From Trichomonas tenax (lineage: Eukaryota; Parabasalia; Trichomonadida; Trichomonadidae), in the NCBI GenBank assembly GCA_023091735.1, contig JALKBU010000027.1:1-64000 (forward strand): DNA of 64,000 nt, in the 5' to 3' direction. A program made the position numbers and the translations under genes. Below, piece by piece: positions 56,442-64,000 of this stretch. The notes beneath the pieces are model-generated. The model saw only the letters and a program-made list of their open reading frames with translations. It was not told the origin of the DNA and ran no database searches. Each line of letters starts with the position of its first letter. Positions within the stretch are counted from its first letter, which is position 1.

Positions 56442-56838
56442 ATCAATTTCAGGATAATACTATTGAATACATGGGGATTAAATTGTATTTTTATAAATTG
56501 ATTTCTCATTTTATAAGTTTATAAACAAAGTAACAACAAAACCGACTATTATATAACAAGTGATTCTTGTTGATCAGAGAAAATAATCGGTTTTGTAACT
56601 TTATAAGTAGAAGAATAATTAGAGAGTTAATTGTATTATAGTGTTAATACCTTCAACTATGTCGTTAATTATATTGATAGTATGAAGCAAATGAGCAAAA
56701 TACATTTTTTATGAATATATATTTAATGGCAATAGTTCGAAATTAGAAGCTAAAACCCCGATAAATTTATTAAGATTAGGACAGCCCAATGTTGCTGAGT
56801 TGAACATTGATAAAAGAAAAAATAACGTATAAAAGAAA
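56442..56838. other. Intergenic, nothing recognised
   Basis: About 400 bases of AT-rich spacer. It contains a near-repeat of ACAAAACCGA-type sequence in inverted orientation (AAAACCGACTATTATATAA near 56539 and AATAATCGGTTTTGT near 56583), which could form a hairpin in the 3' flank of the eIF3j-like gene. No gene. Confidence 0.45.
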
Positions 56839-57969
56839 ATGAGCGCTCCTCAGACATCTTCTGGAGTGCGCAGACCTCAAAAAACTTTAGAACAGAAATC
56901 ACAACTTCCCAAAGTAAGAAATTCTCGAAATGAAATAAACTCCAATTGCTACAGATTGTCGAAAACTCAGCCTTTGGGCTCAAAAAAGATTACTCAAGAT
57001 AAAACGGAATCATATTCCACGAAATATTTCAGAGAGCATCAAGATGAAGCTGATGATGTCAGGTCGCCACTTCAAAAGCTAAAAGAAGTTGATTCTCAAC
57101 TCAAAAATGAAATTGAGGACGAAGAAGAAAGATTTACTTTATTAATGAAACAGAAAACATTCAGATACATGGTGTATGGCGAGAAATCGATCGAAGCACT
57201 CTACAGCCATGTTTCTTTAGGTGAGCATTACAATTTTGTTACAAAAACTCAAAGCTCAATCCGCCATTTTAAGATGGCAAAGCAAATAGCATCGGGCGTG
57301 GAACCGGATGAAGATACAAAAGATGCAATTGCTGTTGGTTTATCTGAAGCTTATTTAATTGATTCGTTAGAAAATCCAAAATCTTTGACACAAGCAGCCA
57401 AAGAATTGAAACCTGTTCTAAAATCTACAATTACAGATCCATATCTTAGGTTTAGGAGAGATATTCTTATTGCTAGGATTGTTTACACGAAAGGAAACCT
57501 CGATGAGGCATATGAAGCATACATTGCTGCAGCTGAAACTCTCCCACAATGTAATCCATCGTCAGATCAGCCGACAGCTGAAATTTACCTTGAAATTGCA
57601 GAATGTGGAAGGTTGTGCGGTTGTGGTAAGGAAGTTGTTGAGCACTATCAAAAGGCATATAATATTTTCAAAGATCTCAAGATGGATGAAGAAGCAGAAG
57701 AAATCGAGCCATACACACACGCAAACTACTTCGACGATCAGAACCAGCCTGAGGAGGAAGAGCACTATGAAGAGCAAAAGTCAGAAGAGCCTATTGAAGA
57801 GGAACTTAAGGAAAAGGAAGAGATAAAGAAAGATGAAAGCTTCGAGAAGTTCGAAGATGAAACTCCTGCTGAGGATAAAACTGCAGAAAAGCCGAACCTC
57901 CACCTCGGAAGTAGGGAAAATACAAATGAGAAATTCGGCGAAGAGGAAGATGAAGAAAATTTGGAATAA
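56839..57969 (+). CDS. TPR-like protein with acidic tail
   Basis: This is a 376-residue protein. Residues 1-70 are basic and disordered. Residues ~72-285 are helical with TPR-type spacing: ALYSHVSLGEHYNFVTKTQS, RHFKMAKQIASG, ILIARIVYTKGNLDEAYEAY and YLEIAECGRLCGCGKEVVEH, then YQKAYNIFKDLKM. Residues ~300-376 are almost entirely Glu/Lys/Asp. The layout recalls TTC23/axonemal TPR proteins, and other flagellar genes are in the window, but the assignment is weak. TPR proteins bind partner proteins. The upstream region is A-rich with no clear initiator. The stop is TAA followed by an A-rich, T-rich 3' flank. Confidence 0.6.
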   Translation: MSAPQTSSGVRRPQKTLEQKSQLPKVRNSRNEINSNCYRLSKTQPLGSKKITQDKTESYSTKYFREHQDEADDVRSPLQKLKEVDSQLKNEIEDEEERFTLLMKQKTFRYMVYGEKSIEALYSHVSLGEHYNFVTKTQSSIRHFKMAKQIASGVEPDEDTKDAIAVGLSEAYLIDSLENPKSLTQAAKELKPVLKSTITDPYLRFRRDILIARIVYTKGNLDEAYEAYIAAAETLPQCNPSSDQPTAEIYLEIAECGRLCGCGKEVVEHYQKAYNIFKDLKMDEEAEEIEPYTHANYFDDQNQPEEEEHYEEQKSEEPIEEELKEKEEIKKDESFEKFEDETPAEDKTAEKPNLHLGSRENTNEKFGEEEDEENLE

Positions 57970-58111
57970 ATTTGTTGTTTATTGTTTAAATGACTCTCAT
58001 GATACACCGCATGAAACAGGGGTCATTGATTTTAAAATATTCCAAAAATATGTCAAATCAAAACCAAGAATGATGAATGTGAAAATATAAATAATTCTTC
58101 AATTTTTCTTG

Positions 58112-58292
58112 AAAATAATCTCGTTGAAAGTCGCGATTTTTTCTAGAACTAATACTTCTAGGAAAGAAGGCGAACTATTCGTAGCGGATATCGGAATTAT
58201 TTTCTGTGCTGCGTCTGTTTCAATTGTCAAATACATAGTATACCCTCTACGTCACTTAGATAATTTTAATATTAATTTCAAAATATGTGTTT
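58112..58292 (+). repeat. Inverted repeat, left arm (181 bp)
   Basis: Matches 59355-59535 in reverse complement with 8 substitutions and no indels. Its minus strand holds a 45-codon ATG frame (58236-58099) with the sequence LTIETDAAQKIIPI, shared with the other arm. Confidence 0.85.
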
Positions 58293-58871
58293 TTAGCAAA
58301 TTATATTGTTGAACAATTTCTTATGTCATTGGTCGATATATTTATGTACTGTTTGATAGTAATTATAGATGTAAATCGAATGAAATGTTTACACTGGAAA
58401 AAAGCACCTCTCAAAATTTTCAAAATTGCAATATTTGAGTTTAAAGTACCATTATTGGAGGAAACTGTTTAAAGGTTTTTCTCTATGGATGACACTTATT
58501 AATTTTGTCGCATGAATGCTTAATAATTCCGTATATATTTGGCACAAAAAAAATATTCTTGAATTTAGAACGGAATTAAGAGACTTGATAAGATTGCATC
58601 ACAAACTTAATGCAACAATACGTTGATATTTAAGTTCATAATTATATACATTGAATTCGATTTCTAAATGCAATATAAACGCACCTTTTATTTATTGCAG
58701 TATTTCATACCAAGAAATAATGTACTTTGCAATTGCAATTTAGGAATTATGATAAATCAATGAATAATCCATAAAAATTGAAAACGAATTAGAAAATAAG
58801 AAAATTTTAAGATGACAATATAGGTAAAACAAATTTTTTTCATATGGTTGTCAAAAAATAGCATCTTCCAA

Positions 58872-59027
58872 AAGGCTTGTTTTCAGTTACTTTGTAGTGA
58901 CTGAGCGTGCTTTCAATCTGTTGTGTAGTGACGGAGCTTGTTTAAATATGTTTTGTAGTGACGGAGCTTGTTTGGCTATGTTTTGTAATGACTGAGCGTG
59001 ATTTCAGTTACTTTGTAGTGAAGTTGG
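58872..59027 (+). repeat. 30-bp tandem repeat array, about 5 units
   Basis: Units begin at 58891, 58921, 58951, 58981 (31 bp) and 59012 (partial), with a partial unit before the first. The conserved core is TTTGTAGTGACNGAGCNTG; the two central units agree at about 26 of 30 positions, while the outer ones share an alternative TTTCAGTTAC end. Period and core are read directly from the sequence. Confidence 0.85.
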
Positions 59028-59354
59028 ACATAAATAATAATTATGTCACTTTTCTCCACACAAATAATGTTTTCGATAATTGTACTTCTAATATATTATC
59101 ATAATAATTTTTTACCCCAAAACATTATGTTTAACGATGTTTTTTACAAAATTCATTTTGAAATTGTTGATTATATTCATAAAAGAGGCATAAGTATCGA
59201 TAACACATATGCGTCTGTCTTTTGGAAGCTATTGGTGCATCTTATTCAAGAATATTTTAAATATTTAAAATTATTGCATCATATCAATGCTATATCTGAT
59301 TGGACACAATTAAATCTCTAGCCTATGTATACATATTTTTAAAATTTAAGTATC

Positions 59355-59535
59355 AAACACATATTTTGAAAGTAATATTAAAATTATCTAAGTGACGTAG
59401 AGGATATACTATGTGTTTGACAATTGAAACAGACGCAGCACAGAAAATAATTCCGATACGCGCTACGAATAGTTCGCCTTCTTGCCTAGAAGTATTAGTT
59501 CTAGAAAAAATCGCGACTTTCAACAAGGTTATTTT
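59355..59535 (-). repeat. Inverted repeat, right arm (181 bp)
   Basis: Partner of 58112-58292. On the plus strand its frame starts with ATG at 59411 and runs out of the arm to TAG at 59641 (76 residues), so the arm may once have been part of a longer coding region. Confidence 0.85.
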
Positions 59536-59699
59536 TTTCCCAATTAAAAGAATATGTATAAGAGTTGCTTGGGAAGGAAAAATATATGCATTTCAGGGTT
59601 ATTTAGTCAATGAAAAGGGGTTAACGCAGCTAGAACATTAGATTTTTGATACTGGTGAAAACTGATTTAGAGTTCAATTTCTTAACGTAAGATGTTTAG

Positions 59700-61184
59700 G
59701 TGGCACTTTTGCTCAAAAATCTTTTGTCAAATCCTGAAGATACCACTAACCTCGAAATATTAAAGGTTCCGAATGTCGACGGGTTCTATGAAGAACTCGA
59801 AGTTGCACCTGACACACTTCATTATACACAAGCCCGCGAATTTTTCGAAATATTGTTAGGTTACTTCCAGCAGTCAATTGACGAAGACACAGGCAATCTT
59901 ATACTGATGACAATCGCCAAAGTGCTATGCAATGACAGACATCTCGACATTTTCATCAAAGAAAACTTCGCACTCGTTTTACCATTCCGCCAGCGTGTTT
60001 TTCAAGATGCTGTATTCGAAATACTCTTCGTTTTGGTCTCTCTAGGTCCTCACTGCTTCGATGATAGCAGAATAACAAAACTTTTCGCACCGTTAATTAA
60101 AAGAAGTCCAAAGAAGTCGCTCACACTGCTTGCAATATATGCACTGAAGTTCGCTGATGTCGATAATCCGTGGCCAATGGTTGATCTTTTGATTCAAGAA
60201 TCTCAAAGATTCGTTGGACCTGAATTAGCAGCAAATTATGTTTCTCTTTTAACAACATTATGCTTAAAGTACGAAGACTACTGTCAGGGACGTGCTGAAC
60301 ACTGTTGGAGAAAGATTTGTGCACTTCTCAATGAAACTGATATTTTAACTTTGAAAATGGTCTACTGCGGTTTGTGCAATATTGCTAAAGTTTACCCTTC
60401 AGGTGAACTCCCGATTGATCAAATCAGAGCACACTTGCGTGTAAAGGAATTACAGAGACCAGTTTTAACATTGCTTATCTCTGTGCCTCTTCACGGCAAC
60501 GAATCTTGCGATAGACAGTTATTACAGACACTCTGTTTGCTTGCAGAGCGCGATGAAAAGGCAACAATGGTCCTCATGAAAGCTTCAACAGATTCAGCTT
60601 TTGCAGACTTTTTAGTAGAGAATGCAAAACTTTGGCTTGGCAAAGAACTTCCCACACCAATTGAAACTCTTAGATTGTTCTTGTCTGCTTTCAAGATTAG
60701 AGAACTCAGACAATCTATTGCTGAGTCTCCTGAATTTCTCGAGTTCTTGAAGATGATTACTAATCAAGAGAATGGAAATTCATTATCTATGATATGCACA
60801 ATTGTTCGAAGAATAGAACTTAATGAACAGATTATTGCAAACTTTTCTGATAGTGGATTCCTTAGAGCATTCTTTGCTATGGCGAGCGACTTAAATACAA
60901 CAACATCAAAGCATTCTGCATTACTTATGCTTGATACAATTTCAAGGATTGCTTACTCTCGTGAATTCATGAAGATGTGTGATATGGTTAATGATTTGAT
61001 CAATGAACAAGATGAATTAACAGAAGTTGCAATACTTGTTGCAGCAGAACTTTGTGCTTATAAGAAGTGTGCGCTTGCCTTCAAGAGAAAGCGATTAGAT
61101 GAATATGTTAAGACTCTCCTAGTGGATCAGCAGCTGAAAACTGCAGCAAAGAGATTTTTAGATGCAATTGCAGATGTAAACTAA
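59700..61184 (+). CDS. Helical ARM-like protein lacking an ATG start (5' truncated?)
   Basis: The 494-codon frame is uninterrupted and looks expressed: regular codon use, stop TAA, all-helical with ARM/HEAT-type spacing (KKSLTLLAIYALKFADVDNP; ELAANYVSLLTTLCLKYEDY). It opens directly after a TAG at 59697 with GTG. The first in-frame ATG is near codon 69, well inside the fold, and an ATG at 59692 is in another frame that stops after 23 codons. The composition resembles the ARM-like C-terminal regions that follow kinase domains in many trichomonad proteins, so the gene may have lost its 5' part, possibly together with the inverted-repeat structure ending 165 bp upstream. Alternatives are an ATG-to-GTG change or an unseen 5' exon. 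Confidence 0.5.
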   Translation: MALLLKNLLSNPEDTTNLEILKVPNVDGFYEELEVAPDTLHYTQAREFFEILLGYFQQSIDEDTGNLILMTIAKVLCNDRHLDIFIKENFALVLPFRQRVFQDAVFEILFVLVSLGPHCFDDSRITKLFAPLIKRSPKKSLTLLAIYALKFADVDNPWPMVDLLIQESQRFVGPELAANYVSLLTTLCLKYEDYCQGRAEHCWRKICALLNETDILTLKMVYCGLCNIAKVYPSGELPIDQIRAHLRVKELQRPVLTLLISVPLHGNESCDRQLLQTLCLLAERDEKATMVLMKASTDSAFADFLVENAKLWLGKELPTPIETLRLFLSAFKIRELRQSIAESPEFLEFLKMITNQENGNSLSMICTIVRRIELNEQIIANFSDSGFLRAFFAMASDLNTTTSKHSALLMLDTISRIAYSREFMKMCDMVNDLINEQDELTEVAILVAAELCAYKKCALAFKRKRLDEYVKTLLVDQQLKTAAKRFLDAIADVN

Positions 61185-61315
61185 ATCTATATATACTTAA
61201 ATATCGGCAATTTTTAAAACTAAAGTTAATAAAACATTTTAATATAAAATATATATATCATTCACCAAAATTCGAAAATTAGTGACTGCAAACACTGTAT
61301 TTTGTAATGGTGAAT

Positions 61316-61816
61316 TTAAAAGTCAATTGGAATCCATTGTAAAACGAAAATTACTGAAGTAAAGCCAAGGAATCCAATTGCTAATGTAGCAAGCGAGAAT
61401 GCTGGCCACAAAGCGAAAATAAAGCTGATAACAGACAAAACAAGGCAAACTACGGATGTGTAGAATGGAATTGGCTTATGTTTATCCCAGTTATCAACAG
61501 GAATGCGTTTATTGCGTGGACGTAACCAACGCAATGTTAAACTCAAGTAAAAGTAAATTGAAATAAATATTGCAATTAACAGATAAAATGTATACAAGAA
61601 GCTGCGGATGATACGTGCATCATAAAGTATTTTTTGCCTGAAATGTGTTGCTTTGCAGACAATTAGGAAGAGAGCAACAGTAACAACTGTCGTAAAGATC
61701 CTTTTGGCAAGCTCAATGTGTGGATTTGGTTCTGGAAGCAGTGGTGGTGGAACCTGTCCGGCACGTGCGTCCATTGAATCTTGATTTTGAAGCCTCGTGT
61801 ATCTTCTTTCGGCCAT
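61316..61816 (-). CDS. TMEM128-like four-span membrane protein
   Basis: This is a 166-residue protein with a cytosolic, Pro-rich N-terminus (~1-35) and four hydrophobic helices at about 38-55, 68-92, 115-133 and 138-158. Size, helix count and the segments KPIPFYTSVVCLVLSVISF and FIFALWPAFSL resemble TMEM128, an ER membrane protein of unknown role. A short basic loop (RWLRPRNKRIPVDNW) lies between helices 2 and 3. TCACATTAAT on the minus strand at 61821-61830 is a good initiator with a 12-nt leader. The stop is TAA. The family call is moderate. Confidence 0.55.
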   Translation of the reverse strand: MAERRYTRLQNQDSMDARAGQVPPPLLPEPNPHIELAKRIFTTVVTVALFLIVCKATHFRQKILYDARIIRSFLYTFYLLIAIFISIYFYLSLTLRWLRPRNKRIPVDNWDKHKPIPFYTSVVCLVLSVISFIFALWPAFSLATLAIGFLGFTSVIFVLQWIPIDF

Positions 61817-61820
61817 TTTA

Positions 61821-61830
61821 ATTAATGTGA
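61821..61830 (-). promoter_or_regulatory. Initiator of TMEM128-like gene
   Basis: The minus strand reads TCACATTAAT, predicted +1 A at 61828. Confidence 0.55.
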
Positions 61831-62126
61831 AGTTTTTCAGATCACCGAGAAATTTTTATTCAACCCTGCATAAATATTTTCGACCCATCTTATTTCTATA
61901 AATTTGTCATTTGATATTTTAGATGTCAAAACATTATTTCTGGAATTAGTTCCAATTTATCTGATAACCACAGTTTTGCTTACCTCAATTTTATCATGCA
62001 GCCCAACAGAAACGTTTTGTATTGATATTTGTAAAAATATACTAAAACTAAGCTTTGATTGATAGAGTATAGGACACAGCACAAGAACATTTATTAAATA
62101 ACGCATTCAAACAAACAAGATATCTT
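61831..62126. other. Intergenic, nothing recognised
   Basis: Just under 300 bases of AT-rich spacer; no gene. Confidence 0.5.
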
Positions 62127-62720
62127 CTATTTCTTAATTGTAATCAATAAAAATCCAATGATCCATATAATTACTCCAAGGGATACACCAAGTATATTAC
62201 TTAGATCAAAGTCGTAGCACGGAAATACGAATAGAGATAATGGTCCGGCAACTAAACCTAATATAAAACCGAATAAAAATCTTTTGACGCCAATGAATCC
62301 ACATATACGCATTTCATTTGCGTTTATTCTCCTAAAGAATAAATTAGGAAGAAGATCGGCGATATCATCAATAGTTTCTTCTAAAACAATTGTATTATCA
62401 TCATCGTAATCCACATCCTGTATGCCAAAAATATTTGTGGTTGTTTTAGGGACTCTAATATGAGGCTCCCAAATTACATTAACTAAAAACTCGTTTTGAT
62501 TAGAATCCAATGCAAGATTTTCATCGTGTTCGTATAAGTGTCCATCTTTGATTATACATGGATTTGAATTTTTTGGTTTTGAAATACTTGGTTCATTTTG
62601 TATTAATTTCAGGAAATTTTCAACAGTAATATCCTTGTTGAGGGTGAACCTTTTACGGTTCCTGTCTTCAAAACAGGCCGTAATTGTGATCTTTGAAGGA
62701 TCCTGTGAAAGTTCCCCCAT
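62127..62720 (-). CDS. Ubiquitin-like domain protein with two C-terminal spans
   Basis: This is a 197-residue protein. Residues 10-90 fit a ubiquitin-like beta-grasp (KITITACFEDRNRKRFTLNK, then a helix TVENFLKLIQNEP and ending strand EFLVNVIWEPH). A linker with many Asp/Glu follows. Two helices at ~148-168 and ~175-195 span the membrane as a hairpin. The layout recalls tail-anchored ubiquitin-like proteins such as TMUB or the Dsc3 subunit of the Dsc E3 ligase, which act in ER or Golgi protein quality control; the assignment is tentative. It is divergent from the DEAD-box gene with 60 bp between starts. The initiator TCACTTTTAT gives a 12-nt leader. The stop is TAA. Confidence 0.5.
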   Translation of the reverse strand: MGELSQDPSKITITACFEDRNRKRFTLNKDITVENFLKLIQNEPSISKPKNSNPCIIKDGHLYEHDENLALDSNQNEFLVNVIWEPHIRVPKTTTNIFGIQDVDYDDDNTIVLEETIDDIADLLPNLFFRRINANEMRICGFIGVKRFLFGFILGLVAGPLSLFVFPCYDFDLSNILGVSLGVIIWIIGFLLITIKK

Positions 62721-62780
62721 ATTTATAAAAGTGACAGATTAAAATCTTACGAAAAGTGCAAAAAACATAAAAGTGACAGT
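62721..62780. promoter_or_regulatory. Divergent promoter with two AAAGTGACAG copies
   Basis: This 60-bp spacer holds the same 10-mer twice in the same strand orientation: at 62728-62737, where its complement is the minus-strand initiator TCACTTTTAT (62725-62734), and at 62769-62778, directly before the plus-strand ATG at 62781. Confidence 0.5.
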
Positions 62781-64000
62781 AATGGCGGAAGACAAAATCA
62801 TCAGTTTCCTTGATCTCAAGCTTGCAAAACCAATCATTCGCGCTCTAAATGAAAACAATTTCACCAACCCTACAAAAGTACAGGCTGAAACAATTCCAAA
62901 GATCATTTCTGGACAGGATATTTGTGCAACTGCTATTACAGGCTCTGGTAAATCCATGGCCTTTTTGATTCCGATAGTTCAGAAACTGCTCAACTTTAGA
63001 GGTCTTCCAGGTCCAAAGGCACTCATTATGAGCCCTACAAGAGAACTTGCCCAACAATTGAAGAGCGTTTGTGATATGCTCGCGACACACTGTGCAATCA
63101 CATCAACACTCGTCATTGGTGGTGTCTCTGACGAAGAACAGAGGGAACTTCTCACTCCTGCACCAGATATTATCATTGGTACACCAGGTCGTTTTATTGA
63201 TTCAATTTTTAACGCAAAAGTATTAAAGCTCGATAACTTACAGTTTTTCGTCCTCGATGAAGCAGATAGATTACTCGGTAAAGGATTCGAATCACAACTT
63301 AACACAATCGTGGGTCAACTCCCAGAAAAGCATCAAACACTGCTCTTCACAGCAACTCTCAACGATCAAGTTGCAAAACTTGCAACAAAAATACAAAAGA
63401 AGTCCACTGAAAAAATTAACATCAACCCCTACATGGAGTTAAATCCAAATATCACTCAGATATTCATTAAGACAAAGAAGGAAGAACGTCGTCTTCCATA
63501 TCTTGTAGCACTCTGCAGAAACATGTGCAAAGACAAAACTCTTGTTTTCTTCCCAACAAAAGCACTCGCTCATCATGTTTTCTTACTTTTCAAGAACATC
63601 GGTATCAAGTCTGCAGAGCTTCACGCAGATCTTTCTCAGACAGTTCGTAACGAAGCAATCGAACAATTCAGATCATCTCAAGTTCAGTATCTTCTTGCAT
63701 CAGATCTTGCTGCAAGAGGTATTGATATTCCTGATATCGAGTATGTTATCAACTTTACAATTCCTAATGAGCTTGAGCGCTACATCCATAGAACAGGTAG
63801 AACAGGTCGTGCTGGCAAAAAGGGTACTGCTATTTCACTTGTTGTCACTCCAGATGAAAAGCGTATCATGAAGAAGATGGAGAAGCACTCTCCAGGCCTT
63901 GTTCAGTACATGACAATCCCTGACAACCTCAAGCAGCAGGCTCAAGAGAGCGTTTCGCAATATGAGGAAGAAATAGAGGCAGAGAAGAAGCGTGAAGAAG
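62781..64000 (+). CDS. DRS1: DEAD-box RNA helicase, DRS1/DDX27 type (3' end outside window)
   Basis: About 406 codons are present and open to the end of the window. Motifs in order: Q motif with FTNPTKVQ (~27-34), motif I AITGSGKS (51-58), PTRELA (~88), TPGR (~130), DEAD in FVLDEADRLL (~152), TAT (~180), and C-terminal lobe motifs including ASDLAARGIDIPD, NFTIPNELERYIHRTGRTGRAG (~320-345). The region after motif VI (SLVVTPDEKRIMKKMEK) and the following Glu/Lys-rich coiled segment match DDX27/Drs1, a nucleolar helicase of 60S ribosome assembly. The Thr of motif I is Ser. The N-terminus lacks the long extension of human DDX27. The family is certain; the subfamily is likely. Confidence 0.85.

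Larger units (their letters stand above)
58112..59535. mobile_element. Inverted-repeat-bounded structure (possible non-autonomous DNA element)
   Basis: Arms of 181 bp at 58112-58292 and 59355-59535 are reverse complements with 8 mismatches (about 96% identity) and no gaps, enclosing 1062 bp. Inside are a 30-bp tandem array and AT-rich DNA with no transposase, only short frames. Clear target-site duplications were not found, and similarity fades gradually rather than sharply on the outside (weakly to ~58092/59556). It may be a non-autonomous DNA transposon, a fold-back element, or an inverted duplication of a gene fragment: both arms carry the same ~45-codon frame, starting with ATG at 58236 (-) and 59411 (+). 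Confidence 0.55.

Noticed and set aside
59043..59321. 92-codon frame inside the inverted-repeat structure as a transposase
   Set aside because: Too short, no DDE/DDD-type or zinc-finger pattern, and Ile/Tyr/Asn-rich composition expected from AT-rich DNA.
1..64000. Spliceosomal introns with trichomonad GTATGT...ACTAACACACAG signals
   Set aside because: No matching 5'/3' pair was seen at any frame break; isolated GTATG or ACTAAC strings lie in coding or unrelated positions. A full motif scan was not possible.
1..64000. CRISPR arrays, bacterial operons or integrated prokaryotic islands
   Set aside because: The only regular repeat array (58872-59027) has no unique spacers; genes are eukaryotic with individual promoters. 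No block has clearly foreign composition.

Overview
The window is protist nuclear DNA, and the best fit is a trichomonad close to Trichomonas vaginalis. It is AT-rich and compact, with intronless long frames on both strands. Almost every frame ends in TAA, and 5' leaders are very short. TCA+1Y(T/A)-type initiator elements lie 4-32 nt ahead of many start codons. Lineage-typical families are also present: a chlamydial-Pmp-like surface protein, a very large polytopic protein with a PAS and (degenerate) cyclase tail, importin-alpha-like ARM proteins and a multi-unit MRH receptor. The species call is inference from these traits, not from a database match.

Layout. 1-4.2 kb: 3' end of a Sec61-alpha gene, a frameshifted pseudogene, a RING protein and a prominin/tweety-like membrane protein whose frame lacks an ATG at the expected place. 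4.8-14.1 kb: two flagellum-linked genes (MYCBPAP/FAP147-like and ULK4-like pseudokinase), then UPF2 and a tandem-PB1 protein. 14.3-17.2 kb: a large multi-MRH receptor. 17.2-23.4 kb: gene-poor DNA with decayed coding remnants around CDC73, VPS33 and SNU13. 23.6-29.5 kb: the Pmp-like surface protein and SMC4. 30-37 kb: a GT31-like protein, an unknown helical protein and a 1401-aa pseudo-cyclase. 37.5-48.7 kb: coiled-coil and unknown large proteins, a tRNA-Ala directly in front of a PH-like gene, a 7-TM protein, a glycosyltransferase-like protein and ELP3. 49-56 kb: four ARM-like genes with ARPC3 among them. 56-64 kb: a short eIF3j, a TPR protein, a 1.4-kb inverted-repeat structure with internal 30-bp tandem repeats, an ARM/helical gene with no ATG start, two small membrane proteins and the 5' part of a DRS1/DDX27-type helicase.

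The genes are mostly independent housekeeping units: secretion and endolysosomal sorting (Sec61, VPS33, MRH receptor), RNA biology (UPF2, SNU13, CDC73, ELP3, tRNA-Ala, eIF3j, DEAD helicase), chromosome structure (SMC4), actin (ARPC3) and flagellum (MYCBPAP, ULK4). Several pairs are divergent with 60-115 bp between start codons and probably share promoters. The least explained parts are the inverted-repeat structure at 58112-59535 and the gene next to it, the two genes without an ATG, a start-codon-abutting palindrome at 56079-56120, a 34-bp inverted repeat pair at 38931/39315, and the same promoter octamer (AAAGTGAC/GTCACTTT) appearing in both orientations next to start codons.
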